Source: Candidatus Microbacterium stercoravium (lineage in GTDB: Bacteria; Actinomycetota; Actinomycetes; Actinomycetales; Microbacteriaceae). From it: 33,338 nucleotides of DNA. A program made the position numbers and the translations under genes. Below the pieces are notes generated by a model. The model had not been told where the DNA came from. It made no database searches and saw only the letters and a list, made by a program, of their open reading frames with translations. Every line of letters starts with the position of its first letter. Position 1 is the stretch's first letter. This document shows positions 8,301 to 15,684 of this stretch, in pieces. The stretch spans positions 1-33,338 of the forward strand of contig DXAM01000143.1 in the NCBI GenBank assembly GCA_019117025.1. Direction: 5' to 3'.

Positions 8301-9260
8301 GCCGGCCGCCTCGCCCGACACGGAGAACGTTCCGGGTCGGCTGAACTGGGCGGGGTCGATGTCGTCCCATATCACCGGCACGTCGCGATCGTAGCCGTCG
8401 GAGTACGACGCCCGAGCGGTCGTCGGCAGCTCGGGGGCGACGTCGACCACGGTGCGCGCGTCGAATGCGTCCTCGATGAGCTCTTCGAACGTCGGCGTCT
8501 CTCCGACGAGCTCCGCGACCTGCGCGGAGGTGAGGGCGTCGTGGAACACCTGGACGTCATCGACCGCTCCCTGCAGCAGCGGATCCGGGTAGAAGGATTT
8601 CCCGATGTAGCCGGCGTGCTCCGCGTCGGGAGCGAGCAGTTCGTCCGCGGAGGCGTCGGTGGCAGCGCTCGAGACCGCCACACCGTCGAGGTACGTCGTC
8701 ACCCGCCCGGCTGTCGTGTCGAGGGTCGTGGTGACCGTCGCCCATTCACCTGCGCGGATCGCACCGTACCCCGTGACCGTGGCCTCACCCGAGCCGCCCG
8801 ATGTCGTCAGTGCGGTGGCGGAATCGCCATCGCCGTTCGACGGCGTCGCGAACAGGTACCGGTCCGTGTCAGTGCCGAGGTCGAAGATGCGCTGCCAGGC
8901 GCCGCCCGAGCCGTCCCAGCGCACGCGCGCCGAGACCGTGAGGGCGTCGGCGCCCTCGAGAGCGCCGCGCGGGACCGTCACGTATCCCCCTCCGTCGCCG
9001 CCGGGGAGCCGCAGGGCGGATCCGCCCTCGTCCGTCTCGACGAGCTCGGCTTCGCCGGTGAGAGTGCCGTCGAGCCCGTTGCCCGAGGCATCGGGGACGA
9101 CCCCGCCGTCGATCTCGTCCATCGTGTAGTGCAGCAGGGGCGCGGGAGGCTCGTCCGCCGCGGCGGGAACCGTGCCGGCCCCCGCTCCGAGAACGAGCGC
9201 GACAGGCAGGGCGATGGCCGCCCGCCGTGATCGGCGCGCCGAAAGTGTGTTCCTCATCAT
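5382..9260 (-). CDS. Secreted multi-domain glycoside hydrolase with LamG and carbohydrate-binding modules
   Basis: This 1292-residue exported protein probably cleaves an extracellular polysaccharide. Residues 1-35 form a signal peptide (arginine-rich start, long alanine/leucine core, cleavage near AAADE). A LamG-like sandwich spans about 40-250, a Big_4-like Ig segment 255-330, and a TIM-barrel-type catalytic domain about 335-660. The barrel shows NLVIEPFNEPEGN with the Asn-Glu pair N460-E461 (candidate acid/base) and LPINVNEYAF with E577 (candidate nucleophile), a clan GH-A pattern resembling GH39 or GH5; the exact family is not certain. Three CBM6/35-like modules (YEAEDAQY at 772, YEAEHATL at 928, YAAEDAAL at 1044) and a small C-terminal domain follow. 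No LPXTG anchor is seen. The ATG overlaps the GH127 stop (ATGA), indicating translational coupling. Substrate unknown; a pectin or arabinose-bearing glycan fits the neighbours. Confidence 0.85.
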   Translation of the reverse strand: MMRNTLSARRSRRAAIALPVALVLGAGAGTVPAAADEPPAPLLHYTMDEIDGGVVPDASGNGLDGTLTGEAELVETDEGGSALRLPGGDGGGYVTVPRGALEGADALTVSARVRWDGSGGAWQRIFDLGTDTDRYLFATPSNGDGDSATALTTSGGSGEATVTGYGAIRAGEWATVTTTLDTTAGRVTTYLDGVAVSSAATDASADELLAPDAEHAGYIGKSFYPDPLLQGAVDDVQVFHDALTSAQVAELVGETPTFEELIEDAFDARTVVDVAPELPTTARASYSDGYDRDVPVIWDDIDPAQFSRPGTFSVSGEAAGVAVTATVEVSDGGLSVDLGTDTGEFLGGASGLLYGLYADGMPTDNLIEGMNVRSVATKAQDGAQHPGSDALEVLEQLADATDGDVYLRVTDWYRGFPYQWPGSTPEEKLADYARVLDDQLDKIADVDEDHLDNLVIEPFNEPEGNMFGTGEWSLDGTSWLEDPTDYFAAWDETYRTIKSAYPDVRIAGPGTSVLYGQVKDFLEHAVEAGTVPDIITWHELSHPQSIRDSVQRFRGWEADVFAGTEHEGRELPINVNEYAFNYHTSVPGQMIQWMSAIEDSKVDAMIAFWNINGNLSDSAVQSNRGNGQWWLYNAYAQMTGRTVEVSPPFPGENYTLQGVATVDEERAVARTILGGASGTVPVTLRNVPADVFGDAVRVTVREIPWTGQLGDSAQPRVLSETTADVVDGSVSVPFDGTSLPLLEESSAYEIVVTPAGVGEPTAAAPTVWSGSYEAEDAQYRGSGYSKNGPEGSPDDVGAFYTSGGYDVGGLRTGSDGVLDFEVTVPEDGTYDLSVFANSLNTFDAIADQGPTNVFLRVDGGAEQEILLPLAYKWVVWDHTDAAVELTAGTHTISLAAQSRDGSGATIGDALIDRITLALPNPDADTAVYEAEHATLTGGSAVYDDLDGEISGAGAVRLAEGEEATFWVYGDVEGEKTLGIDVVGEAAGSVSVNGNEIADLASRTSVAAHLAGGVNKVVVTGGSAGAVIDRVTVSAGTGALAPVDYAAEDAALAGDAAVVELTNAEGGQAVAGVGGEPGNGNTLTFEIEAASAGPHAVVVRYSNPEQVDGTHYNPNPVARHADISVNGGEPQREMFVPTFHENNFWERTIVLDLDEGSNTVELRAEEATNWDGETLASETWPADYNLRADEAPIVDRLTVSPLSAAPTAVAAEAETRCVGSRAYVVVRAENISDTSQRVQLETPYGTSSVGALDPGDRAARSFAVRAADAPAGEAVVSTADASVTQPYDGIACG

Positions 9261-11266
9261 TGAGTTCCTTCCGTGTGGTGATGGATCCGCCGTGCGTCGC
9301 ACGCCGGGTTCGTCGAGTTCTGTGCTGTCGGCAGGAAGACGCGCATCGTGGACGGTCCTCGCTCGGCCCACCGGTGGTACGGGATGAGCGGCACCTCGAG
9401 CTCGCGACCGCGGGCGACGACCCCTCGCGCCGGCGCCTCGCCCTCTGAGGTGAAGGGAGGGCGACCGCTGCCGTGAGCGGGCAGGGGCACCGCGCGCGCA
9501 CGGACGGTCGCTCCGTCGCCGGAGGCCGAGAGCGGAGAGCCGACGTCGAGGACGACACCGTCGATCGGCACGTCGTCGGGAAGATCGACGGATTCGAGGC
9601 AGAGCACGAGCGGTCCGCGCTCGATGGCAACGGTGCCGCGCGTACCGTCGATCCGCGGATCCGGCCAGGTCAGGCGCGGTTCCACCGGCAGCTGGAGCTC
9701 GATCTCGTCGCCGGGTTCGAGCGGAGCGGGGACATCGACCCAGCCGGGTGCGCATGGCCTCGAGGCGCCGTCGCGGCGCAGGGCCGCTCCTCCGGCCCAG
9801 TGCGGCACGCGCAGGCGCAGGCCTACGGGCGCGGCCGGCGCCTCGCGCACCACGATGCGCACGGCGCCGTCTTCGGGGTAGGCGGTATCGATGTCGACCG
9901 CGAACGGCCCGCGCTCCGTATCGACGCGGATCCCGCCGCCGGCGTACTGCGCGATCGTCACGACGGGGTCCTCACCCGATTCGTCGACGAACGCTGCGCA
10001 GCTCTGCCACGAGGCGAGCGTGCGTGCGACATTCGTCGGACAGCACGACACGTCGAACCAGGGCGCGCGGATCCCGCCCTCGGCCCGTGGATTGACCGCG
10101 TCCGGGCGCACGTCGCCGCCCGGCTCGCGCTGGTGCAGCGGATTCGCGTAGAAGAACGCTCGGCCGTCCTGGCGCGGCGAGGTCGCGACGATGTTGTACA
10201 TCGTGCGCTCGATGAGATCGGCGTACTTCGCCTCGCCCGTGGCGAGAAGCAGCCGCCACGACACCATGATCGAGGCCACCCCCGCGCACGTCTCGCAGTA
10301 CGCGCGATCCGAGGGCAGCTCCCAGTCGTCGCCGAACCCCTCGTCCTGATGACGCGATCCCATGCCGCCCGTGAGGTAGGTGCGGCGCTCGACCGAGCGC
10401 GACCACTGCCGCTCGATCGCGCGCACGAGTTCGGCGTCGCCCGTCGACGTCGCGACGTCGAGCGCGCCGGCCGCCAGGTACAGCGCCCGCACGGCATGGC
10501 CGCGCCAGTGGTCGGCATCTCGCACGGGAACATCGTCTTGGAAATAGGCGGGGCTGAGCAGCGCGATCGGGGCGAGGGAACCGCGCCCGCGTCGCTCGAC
10601 GAACAGGCGCGCCTGCTCGATGTAGGCGGGCTCCCCCGTCGCACGGCCGAACTCGACGAGCCCGACTTCGATCTCGGGGTGTCCGCAGATGCCCTGTCGG
10701 CCGTCAGCGCCGAACTCGCGGCAGACGTGGTCGGCGGCGCGCCGAGCGATCCGCACGAGCTCGTCCTCGCCGGACGTGCGCAGTCGTGCAACGGCCGCCT
10801 GCAGCAGGTGACCCGTGCAGTAGAGCTCGTGCCCCTGAGACAGGTCGGAGTACCGGTCAGCCTGCTCGGCATGCCCGAAGCAGGTGTTGAGATAACCGTC
10901 CGCGTCCTGCGCCGCCGCGATCCGCCCCACGAGATCCGCCCACAGCCCTTCGGCCGACGCATCGGGCGTCTGGCCGAGCTGCCATGCCACGGCCTCGAGC
11001 AGCTTGTAGACCTCGGAATCGGAGAACTGCCACCCGGGGCGCGCTGCCGTCGTCTCACCGTTCGCGACCCGGTCGAAGTTCTCGAGCCAGCCGAGCCGCT
11101 CCATCCAGTCGTAGCAGTGCCGGAGCGTGGCGCGGGCGTTCGTCTCCTGACGCGAGCCCCAGAATCCGCCGTCGAGGCGCATCTCGCCGAGGCCGATGCC
11201 GCGCCGCGGCCCGGGGGCGACGACGGGTCGGGCGAGCGCAACGGCGCGTGTCATGTCGGTCGTCAC
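9257..11266 (-). CDS. GH127 family glycosidase (beta-L-arabinofuranosidase type)
   Basis: This 669-residue protein lacks a signal peptide and should act in the cytoplasm on imported oligosaccharides. The cysteine-dependent GH127 site is complete: E309 in HQDEGFGDDWELPSD, E325 and C327 in YCETCAG, and the vicinal C408-C409 in WFDVSCCPTNVAR. In the characterised Bifidobacterium enzyme HypBA1 the matching Glu/Cys set binds zinc and one of the paired cysteines is the nucleophile (known of the family). N-terminal LDGGFWGSRQETNARATLRH and DADGYLNT are also typical. GH127 includes beta-L-arabinofuranosidases and a 3-C-carboxy-5-deoxy-L-xylose (aceric acid) hydrolase, so the sugar is not settled. The start is GTG with AAGGAG five bases upstream; 12 bases separate it from the upstream permease. 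Confidence 0.92.
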   Translation of the reverse strand: MTTDMTRAVALARPVVAPGPRRGIGLGEMRLDGGFWGSRQETNARATLRHCYDWMERLGWLENFDRVANGETTAARPGWQFSDSEVYKLLEAVAWQLGQTPDASAEGLWADLVGRIAAAQDADGYLNTCFGHAEQADRYSDLSQGHELYCTGHLLQAAVARLRTSGEDELVRIARRAADHVCREFGADGRQGICGHPEIEVGLVEFGRATGEPAYIEQARLFVERRGRGSLAPIALLSPAYFQDDVPVRDADHWRGHAVRALYLAAGALDVATSTGDAELVRAIERQWSRSVERRTYLTGGMGSRHQDEGFGDDWELPSDRAYCETCAGVASIMVSWRLLLATGEAKYADLIERTMYNIVATSPRQDGRAFFYANPLHQREPGGDVRPDAVNPRAEGGIRAPWFDVSCCPTNVARTLASWQSCAAFVDESGEDPVVTIAQYAGGGIRVDTERGPFAVDIDTAYPEDGAVRIVVREAPAAPVGLRLRVPHWAGGAALRRDGASRPCAPGWVDVPAPLEPGDEIELQLPVEPRLTWPDPRIDGTRGTVAIERGPLVLCLESVDLPDDVPIDGVVLDVGSPLSASGDGATVRARAVPLPAHGSGRPPFTSEGEAPARGVVARGRELEVPLIPYHRWAERGPSTMRVFLPTAQNSTNPACDARRIHHHTEGTQ

Positions 11267-11278
11267 GAAGACTCCTTG

Positions 11279-12109
11279 TCAGTCCTTGATAGCACCGGCC
11301 GTGACGCCCGCTGCGACATAGCGCTGAGCGATGACGAGCAGCACCGCGGCCGGCACGGACGCGACGACGGCGGTCGCCATGATCGCGTTCCACTGCGTGG
11401 TGTTGTTGCCGATGTAGTTGTAGATGCTGAGGGTGATGGGGATGAGGTCGCCGTTGCGGTTGAGCGTCGATGCGAAGATGAAGTCCGACCAGGCCCAGAG
11501 GAAGGCGAACAGCGAGACGGTGAGCATCGAGTTGCGGCTCAGCGGCAGCACGATCAGCACGAACGTGCGCCACGTGCCGGCGCCGTCGACGCGCGCCGCC
11601 TGTAGCAGCTCCCGCGGGATCCCGCTCATGAACGCCGTGAACAGCAGGACCCCGAAGGGCACCGCGATCGTCGAGTCGGCGATGATGAGTCCCCACACCG
11701 TATTGAGCAGCCCGAGGCTGTTGTAGACGGCGTAGAAGCCCATCGCCATGACGACGGCGGGGATCATCTGGGCGACGAGGAGCACGAAGTTGAGCGACCG
11801 GCCGCCGCTCAGGTTCAGCAGCGCCAGCGCGTACCCCGCGGGTGCGGCGATCACGAGCGTGACCGCGACGCATCCGAGGCCGATGATGAGGCTCGTCCCG
11901 AGCGCCGGAAGCTGCTGCGCGAACACGGCGGCGTATCCATCGAACGTCGGATCCCACGGGAACCACTGCGGCGGGGTTCGCCGCAGGTCGCTCGTCGCGG
12001 TGAACGACACGTTCACCATCCAGTAGACGGGGAACAGCATCACGAGCGTGAACACGACGCCGAGGACGGACTTCCACCAGGTGCGGCGGGTCGACGAGGA
12101 CGCGGTCAT
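11279..12109 (-). CDS. CUT1 sugar ABC transporter permease (MalG type)
   Basis: This 276-residue inner-membrane permease belongs to the MalG/CUT1 group with six predicted helices. The N-terminal helix (VLGVVFTLVMLFPVYWMVNVSF) is followed by the periplasmic SDLRRTPPQWFPWDPTF segment usual for this group. The EAA-loop that docks the ATPase reads QAARVDGAGTWRTFVLIVLPLSRN, and the protein ends with RYVAAGVTAGAIKD, a classic MalG-type tail. Its ATG overlaps the stop of the partner permease by four bases (ATGA). It works as a heterodimer with that protein. No ATPase gene lies in the operon, as is usual for actinobacterial CUT1 systems that share an MsiK-type ATPase encoded elsewhere. Confidence 0.93.
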   Translation of the reverse strand: MTASSSTRRTWWKSVLGVVFTLVMLFPVYWMVNVSFTATSDLRRTPPQWFPWDPTFDGYAAVFAQQLPALGTSLIIGLGCVAVTLVIAAPAGYALALLNLSGGRSLNFVLLVAQMIPAVVMAMGFYAVYNSLGLLNTVWGLIIADSTIAVPFGVLLFTAFMSGIPRELLQAARVDGAGTWRTFVLIVLPLSRNSMLTVSLFAFLWAWSDFIFASTLNRNGDLIPITLSIYNYIGNNTTQWNAIMATAVVASVPAAVLLVIAQRYVAAGVTAGAIKD

Positions 12110-13056
12110 GAGCCCGCCCCCTGCCGGTTCTGCAGTCTCAGGTGCAGGAATCCGAACACCAGCGCGATGAGGATGAGCAGGTTGCCGACGGCCGCCGCGG
12201 GTGAGAAGGCGGGCATCCCGGTGCCGAAGGCCTCCTTGTAGGCCCAGATCGACAGCGTGGTCGATGCTCCGGCGGGCCCGCCCGATGTCATCACCCAGAT
12301 CACGTCGACCACCTTGAGCGTGTAGATGAGGCCGAGCAGCAGCGTGATCGCCGTGACCGGCCGAAGCAGCGGAAGCGTGATGCTCCAGAACTGCCGCCAT
12401 GATCCGGCACCGTCGAGAGACGCCGCCTCGTACATGTCGGCCGGGATGTTCTGCAGGCCGGAGTACAGCACGACGAGGTTGAACGGCACCCCGAGCCAGA
12501 TGTTCGCGATGGTGACCGAGAGCAGCGCCGTCGCCGGAGACGTGAGCCAGTTGACCGGGTCGCCGCCGAAGGCGACGATGACCGAGTTGACGATGCCGTT
12601 GTCGCTGTTGAGCATCCACGCCCAGGTGGAGGCGGAGACGATCAGCGGCAGCAGCCACGGCACGAGGAACAGGGCGCGCAGCACCGTCGACAGGCGGAAG
12701 TTCTGCCGGAAGAACACGGCGAGCGCAAGACCCACCACGAACTGCACGACGATGGATCCGAACGTGAACAGCAGGGTGTTCCTGAGCGCGACGGGGAAGG
12801 CCGCGGAGCCGAACACCTCGGCGTAGTTCGCGAAGCCCACGAACTCGGCGTTCCCCTGCACGAACGCACGGATCGTATAGTCGTGGATCGACAGGTCGAT
12901 GTTGCGCCACAGAGGGTAGGCGTAGAAGACGACGAGGTAGGCCAGCAGCGGGGCGGCGAAACCGACGGCGGCCCATCGGCTCGCGTCGAGCCGCCGTCGG
13001 GGACGCCATGCGCCCGGTCGCCGCCGCGCTCCGATGAGCGTCGCGGTGGTGGTCAT
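12106..13056 (-). CDS. CUT1 sugar ABC transporter permease (MalF type)
   Basis: This 316-residue permease is the MalF-like partner. A basic, arginine-rich cytoplasmic N-terminus of about 30 residues precedes the first helix (AAVGFAAPLLAYLVVFYAY). The ATPase-docking EAA motif reads YEAASLDGAGSWRQFWSITLPLLRP. The start at 13056 gives the normal length and has an AGGAGAGGG ribosome site; longer in-frame readings upstream run into the binding-protein gene and are not credible. The next gene overlaps by ATGA, so the pair is translationally coupled. Confidence 0.93.
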   Translation of the reverse strand: MTTTATLIGARRRPGAWRPRRRLDASRWAAVGFAAPLLAYLVVFYAYPLWRNIDLSIHDYTIRAFVQGNAEFVGFANYAEVFGSAAFPVALRNTLLFTFGSIVVQFVVGLALAVFFRQNFRLSTVLRALFLVPWLLPLIVSASTWAWMLNSDNGIVNSVIVAFGGDPVNWLTSPATALLSVTIANIWLGVPFNLVVLYSGLQNIPADMYEAASLDGAGSWRQFWSITLPLLRPVTAITLLLGLIYTLKVVDVIWVMTSGGPAGASTTLSIWAYKEAFGTGMPAFSPAAAVGNLLILIALVFGFLHLRLQNRQGAGS

Positions 13057-13088
13057 GGATCGGTTCCCTCTCCTGCGCGGGGCGCGGA

Positions 13089-14345
13089 TCAGCTCGTGGC
13101 GGATTCGGCGGCGTCCTGCGCCGTCTCGAGCGCGTCCTGCGGGCTCTCGGCGCCCGACAGCGCGCTCTGCACGGCCGTCCACAGAGCCTCGGAGATCAGC
13201 GGGTAGTCGGTGCCGAGCCCGTCGCTCGTGCGGCCCTTCGCGTTCTGCACGGCCGTCACCCACGGCTCGAGATCGGGGCTGTCGGCGAGCAGCTGCTCCT
13301 GACCCTCGGCGGTCGGGGGGATGTAGTACGCGAAGGTGTTCGCCGTCTCGACGAAGCCCTCGGGCGTGGTCATGCACTCGACGATCTGGCGCGTGACCTC
13401 ATAGCGGGCGTCGTCCGATTGGACGGGCGCCACGATGAACTCACCGCCCGTCGGCGCGGGTGCCACGCCGCCGTCGCGGCCGGGCAGCTGCACGATGCCG
13501 GTGTCGAAATCGGCTTCTGCAGCGCTGTTGACCTGCCACGTGCCGTTCTCGGCGAAGGCGAAGTCTCCCGTGAGGAACTCCTCCCACACCGTGTTCTGCG
13601 AATTGCCGATGACGGAGTTGGGGGCATAGCCTTCGTCGAGCCATGTCTTCCACAGCTCGAGAGCTTCGACCGCCTCAGGGGAATCGAGCTGACCGAGGTC
13701 GGCGCCGGCGCCCCAGAACCACGGGAGGAATTGGAACGTGCCTTCCTCAGTGCCGATCCCCGCGAATGTGATGCCGCGGTGCCCGGCCTCGTCGACGTCC
13801 TTCAGCGCCGCCGTGAGCGTCTCCCAGTCGGTGATCGATGCGGGGTCGACGCCCGCGTCGTCGAGGACGTCGGCGTTGTAGTAGAGCGAGAGCGTGTTGG
13901 CGCCGATCGGGATGCCGTACGCGGCGCCATCCACGACGCCCGCGTCGAGGAGGTTCTCGTCGATCGCCGAGGTATCGAGACCGAGCTCGTCGACCGTGGT
14001 GAGCATGCCGGTCTCGGCGAGCGTCGACACGGCGGGGTTGTCGAGGAGGATGATGTCGGGCGAGGTCCCCTCCTGCGCCGCGAGCAGCGCCTGGTTCGTG
14101 AGCGCCGTGGTGTCGTATGCCGTGCGCTCGATCGTGACCCCGGCGTCCTCGCCGCACTGCTGGGCGCGCTGCTCCCAGTCGGACGAGCCGTCGTGCTGCG
14201 GGTACGGATCCCACCATGTGTACGTGCCCGACGCGGCGTCGCCGCCGTCGCCGGGTCCGGCGCCTCCGCCCGATGAGCATGCGGCGAGCGCGCCCACGGC
14301 GACGAGCGCAGTGGCCGTGGCGAGAGCTGTGCGGTTGCGATTCAT
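13089..14345 (-). CDS. Extracellular sugar-binding lipoprotein (CUT1 family 1)
   Basis: This 418-residue solute-binding protein captures an oligosaccharide outside the membrane and passes it to the two permeases. The signal peptide ends with the lipobox LAAC at C23, followed by a Ser/Gly/Asp-rich linker. The mature part shows family 1 features: DIILLDNPAVSTLAETG, GIPIGANTLSLYYNADVLDDAG, NTVWEEFLTGDFAFAENGTW and a C-terminal helix region ending in alanine-rich repeats. The ATG at 14345 has a near-perfect AAGGAGGAAC ribosome site five bases upstream. A 14-bp LacI-type palindrome sits 33-46 bases before the start, so the operon is probably repressed in the absence of inducer. Confidence 0.95.
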   Translation of the reverse strand: MNRNRTALATATALVAVGALAACSSGGGAGPGDGGDAASGTYTWWDPYPQHDGSSDWEQRAQQCGEDAGVTIERTAYDTTALTNQALLAAQEGTSPDIILLDNPAVSTLAETGMLTTVDELGLDTSAIDENLLDAGVVDGAAYGIPIGANTLSLYYNADVLDDAGVDPASITDWETLTAALKDVDEAGHRGITFAGIGTEEGTFQFLPWFWGAGADLGQLDSPEAVEALELWKTWLDEGYAPNSVIGNSQNTVWEEFLTGDFAFAENGTWQVNSAAEADFDTGIVQLPGRDGGVAPAPTGGEFIVAPVQSDDARYEVTRQIVECMTTPEGFVETANTFAYYIPPTAEGQEQLLADSPDLEPWVTAVQNAKGRTSDGLGTDYPLISEALWTAVQSALSGAESPQDALETAQDAAESATS

Positions 14346-14377
14346 TGCTGTTCCTCCTTGAACGGGAACCGGATGGG

Positions 14378-14391
14378 TCGAACCGGTTCGA
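14378..14391. promoter_or_regulatory. LacI-family operator in front of the sugar transporter operon
   Basis: TCGAACCGGTTCGA is a perfect 14-bp palindrome with the central CG step typical of LacI/GalR operators. The same 12-bp core, CGAACCGGTTCG, recurs at 15479-15490 in front of the lacI-like gene. No equally good copy was noticed elsewhere in the window. Confidence 0.8.
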
Positions 14392-14427
14392 TGAATGACA
14401 TGAAGAATGGCGGATGAGGGGACGCGG

Positions 14428-15450
14428 TCAGGTGCTCCGAGGCGCGGCGATGCTGCCGCGATCGATGAGTTCGGGCGGCACATAGCGCACGACGTGCGGA
14501 TCGTCGTGCCCCGGCCGACCCTCGACCCGCCGAACGAGGGCGCGGACCGCCATGCTCCCGAGGCGGTCCGGTGCACTCTCGATCGCCGAGTAGGGCAGCG
14601 AGAAGGTCCGGGCGAACTCGTCGGAGTAGCGTCCGATCACGGACAGGTCGCGCGGTACGGACAGACCGCGTTCGTGAACGACCGTCGGCAGCGCCGCGGC
14701 CGCGGCTTCGTTGTTCACCAGCAGTCCGGTGACGCCGGGATGAGCATCGAGCAGCTGCGAGATCGTGCGGCCCACTTCGGGCTGGCGTGCCGGCACGAAC
14801 GCCGCGTCGAGCCGGATCCCGCGCAGACGCGCCTGCTCGGCCGCAGCGTTCTGCAACCGCCACACATATGCACCGCCGCGCTCGACGACATGCTCGGGCT
14901 GCGAAACGAGGAGGAGCTCACGGTGCCCCAGGGCGTGGAGATGGTCGACCATCTGGCGACCGGCCTCTTCGAAATCGAGGTCGAAGACGTCGACGCCCGT
15001 GCAGTCGGCCGGGCGGCCGACCAGCGCGCCCGGCTGCGCCGCGGAACGCAGCACGGGCAGGCGCTCGTCGTTCTCCGCGACGTTCAGCAGCACGATGCCG
15101 TCGACCATCCGCGTCGACGTCAGCCGGCGCAGCGCATTGCGGCCATCCGACTCCGTGACGAGGAGGATGTCATAGCCCAGCTCGCGCGCGGTGTCCGATA
15201 CGCCGAGCATGTACTGCATCATGGCCGGCGCGAACTCATCGTCATGGAACTGCGCGAGCAGACCGATCGTCCGCGTGCGCGAGGTCGCGAGCGCGCGGGC
15301 GCCCGCGTTCGGCGAGTAGCCGAGATCGCGCACCGCCTCCTCGACGCGGCGACGCACGTCTTCGGAGATCGATCGTTTGCCCGACAGCGCGTACGACGCC
15401 GTGCTGCGCGAGACTCCCGCCTCGCGGGCGACATCTCCGATCGTGACCAC
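14428..15450 (-). CDS. LacI family transcriptional regulator of the sugar operon
   Basis: This 340-residue repressor has the N-terminal LacI helix-turn-helix and hinge (TIGDVAREAGVSRSTASYAL, then GYSPNAGARALATSRTRTIG) and a periplasmic-binding-like effector domain. The start is set at the GTG at 15450, giving VVTIGDVAREAG as the N-terminus; AGGAGA lies 5 bases upstream. An ATG at 15504 is in frame but would translate through the palindromic operator at 15479-15490, so it is unlikely. A promoter TTGTGC-18 bp-TAGTGT lies right before that operator, which predicts autorepression. The gene is upstream of and co-directional with the sugar-binding protein (82-base gap). The effector sugar is unknown. 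Confidence 0.93.
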   Translation of the reverse strand: MVTIGDVAREAGVSRSTASYALSGKRSISEDVRRRVEEAVRDLGYSPNAGARALATSRTRTIGLLAQFHDDEFAPAMMQYMLGVSDTARELGYDILLVTESDGRNALRRLTSTRMVDGIVLLNVAENDERLPVLRSAAQPGALVGRPADCTGVDVFDLDFEEAGRQMVDHLHALGHRELLLVSQPEHVVERGGAYVWRLQNAAAEQARLRGIRLDAAFVPARQPEVGRTISQLLDAHPGVTGLLVNNEAAAAALPTVVHERGLSVPRDLSVIGRYSDEFARTFSLPYSAIESAPDRLGSMAVRALVRRVEGRPGHDDPHVVRYVPPELIDRGSIAAPRST

Positions 15451-15478
15451 GGCGTCTCCTGTTCCAGCCTCTTCGATG

Positions 15479-15490
15479 CGAACCGGTTCG
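15479..15490. promoter_or_regulatory. LacI-family operator at the regulator's own promoter
   Basis: CGAACCGGTTCG is a perfect 12-bp palindrome identical to the core of the operator at 14378. It starts directly after the predicted -10, so bound repressor would cover the transcription start of its own gene. Confidence 0.75.
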
Positions 15491-15520
15491 ACACTACCGC
15501 CCACGTATGGAGCGGCACAA
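15491..15520 (-). promoter_or_regulatory. Promoter of the LacI-type regulator
   Basis: On the minus strand a -35-like TTGTGC (15515-15520) and a -10 TAGTGT (15491-15496) are 18 bases apart. The operator CGAACCGGTTCG follows without a gap. Confidence 0.5.
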
Positions 15521-15555
15521 GCCCCGGTTTCTCGAGGGGGTCATCGCGTGATGAT

Positions 15556-15567
15556 CGAACCGATTCG
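15556..15567. promoter_or_regulatory. Possible third, weaker LacI-type operator
   Basis: CGAACCGATTCG differs from the operator core at one position and lies 77 bp from the copy at 15479. It could be an auxiliary site for looping, or belong to a regulon element of the glycerate kinase side. Function is inferred only. Confidence 0.4.
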
Positions 15568-15624
15568 CTTCATGTTGCAGCGCGCCGGGCTGATTCTGCC
15601 GGTACGGCTCCCGCCCGTCGAGCG

Positions 15625-15648
15625 CGCCTGCCGCAGACGCGGCAGGCG
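15625..15648 (-). terminator. Hairpin downstream of glycerate kinase
   Basis: A perfect 10-bp stem (CGCCTGCCGC with GCGGCAGGCG) closes a 4-base AGAC loop, 37-60 bases past the glycerate kinase stop. No U tract follows on the minus strand, so its strength as a terminator is uncertain. Confidence 0.5.
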
Positions 15649-15684
15649 ACAGTGCGCCGGCGGATCCGGTGCGTGCTTCGCCGA

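Noticed and set aside
11279..14345. Broken sugar transporter because no ATPase is present
   Set aside because: All three genes are intact and ATPase sharing is normal for actinobacterial CUT1 systems.
15451..15504. Upstream ATG start of the LacI-type regulator at 15504
   Set aside because: It would place the promoter's operator inside the coding region and precede the conserved HTH by extra residues; GTG 15450 has a good ribosome site.
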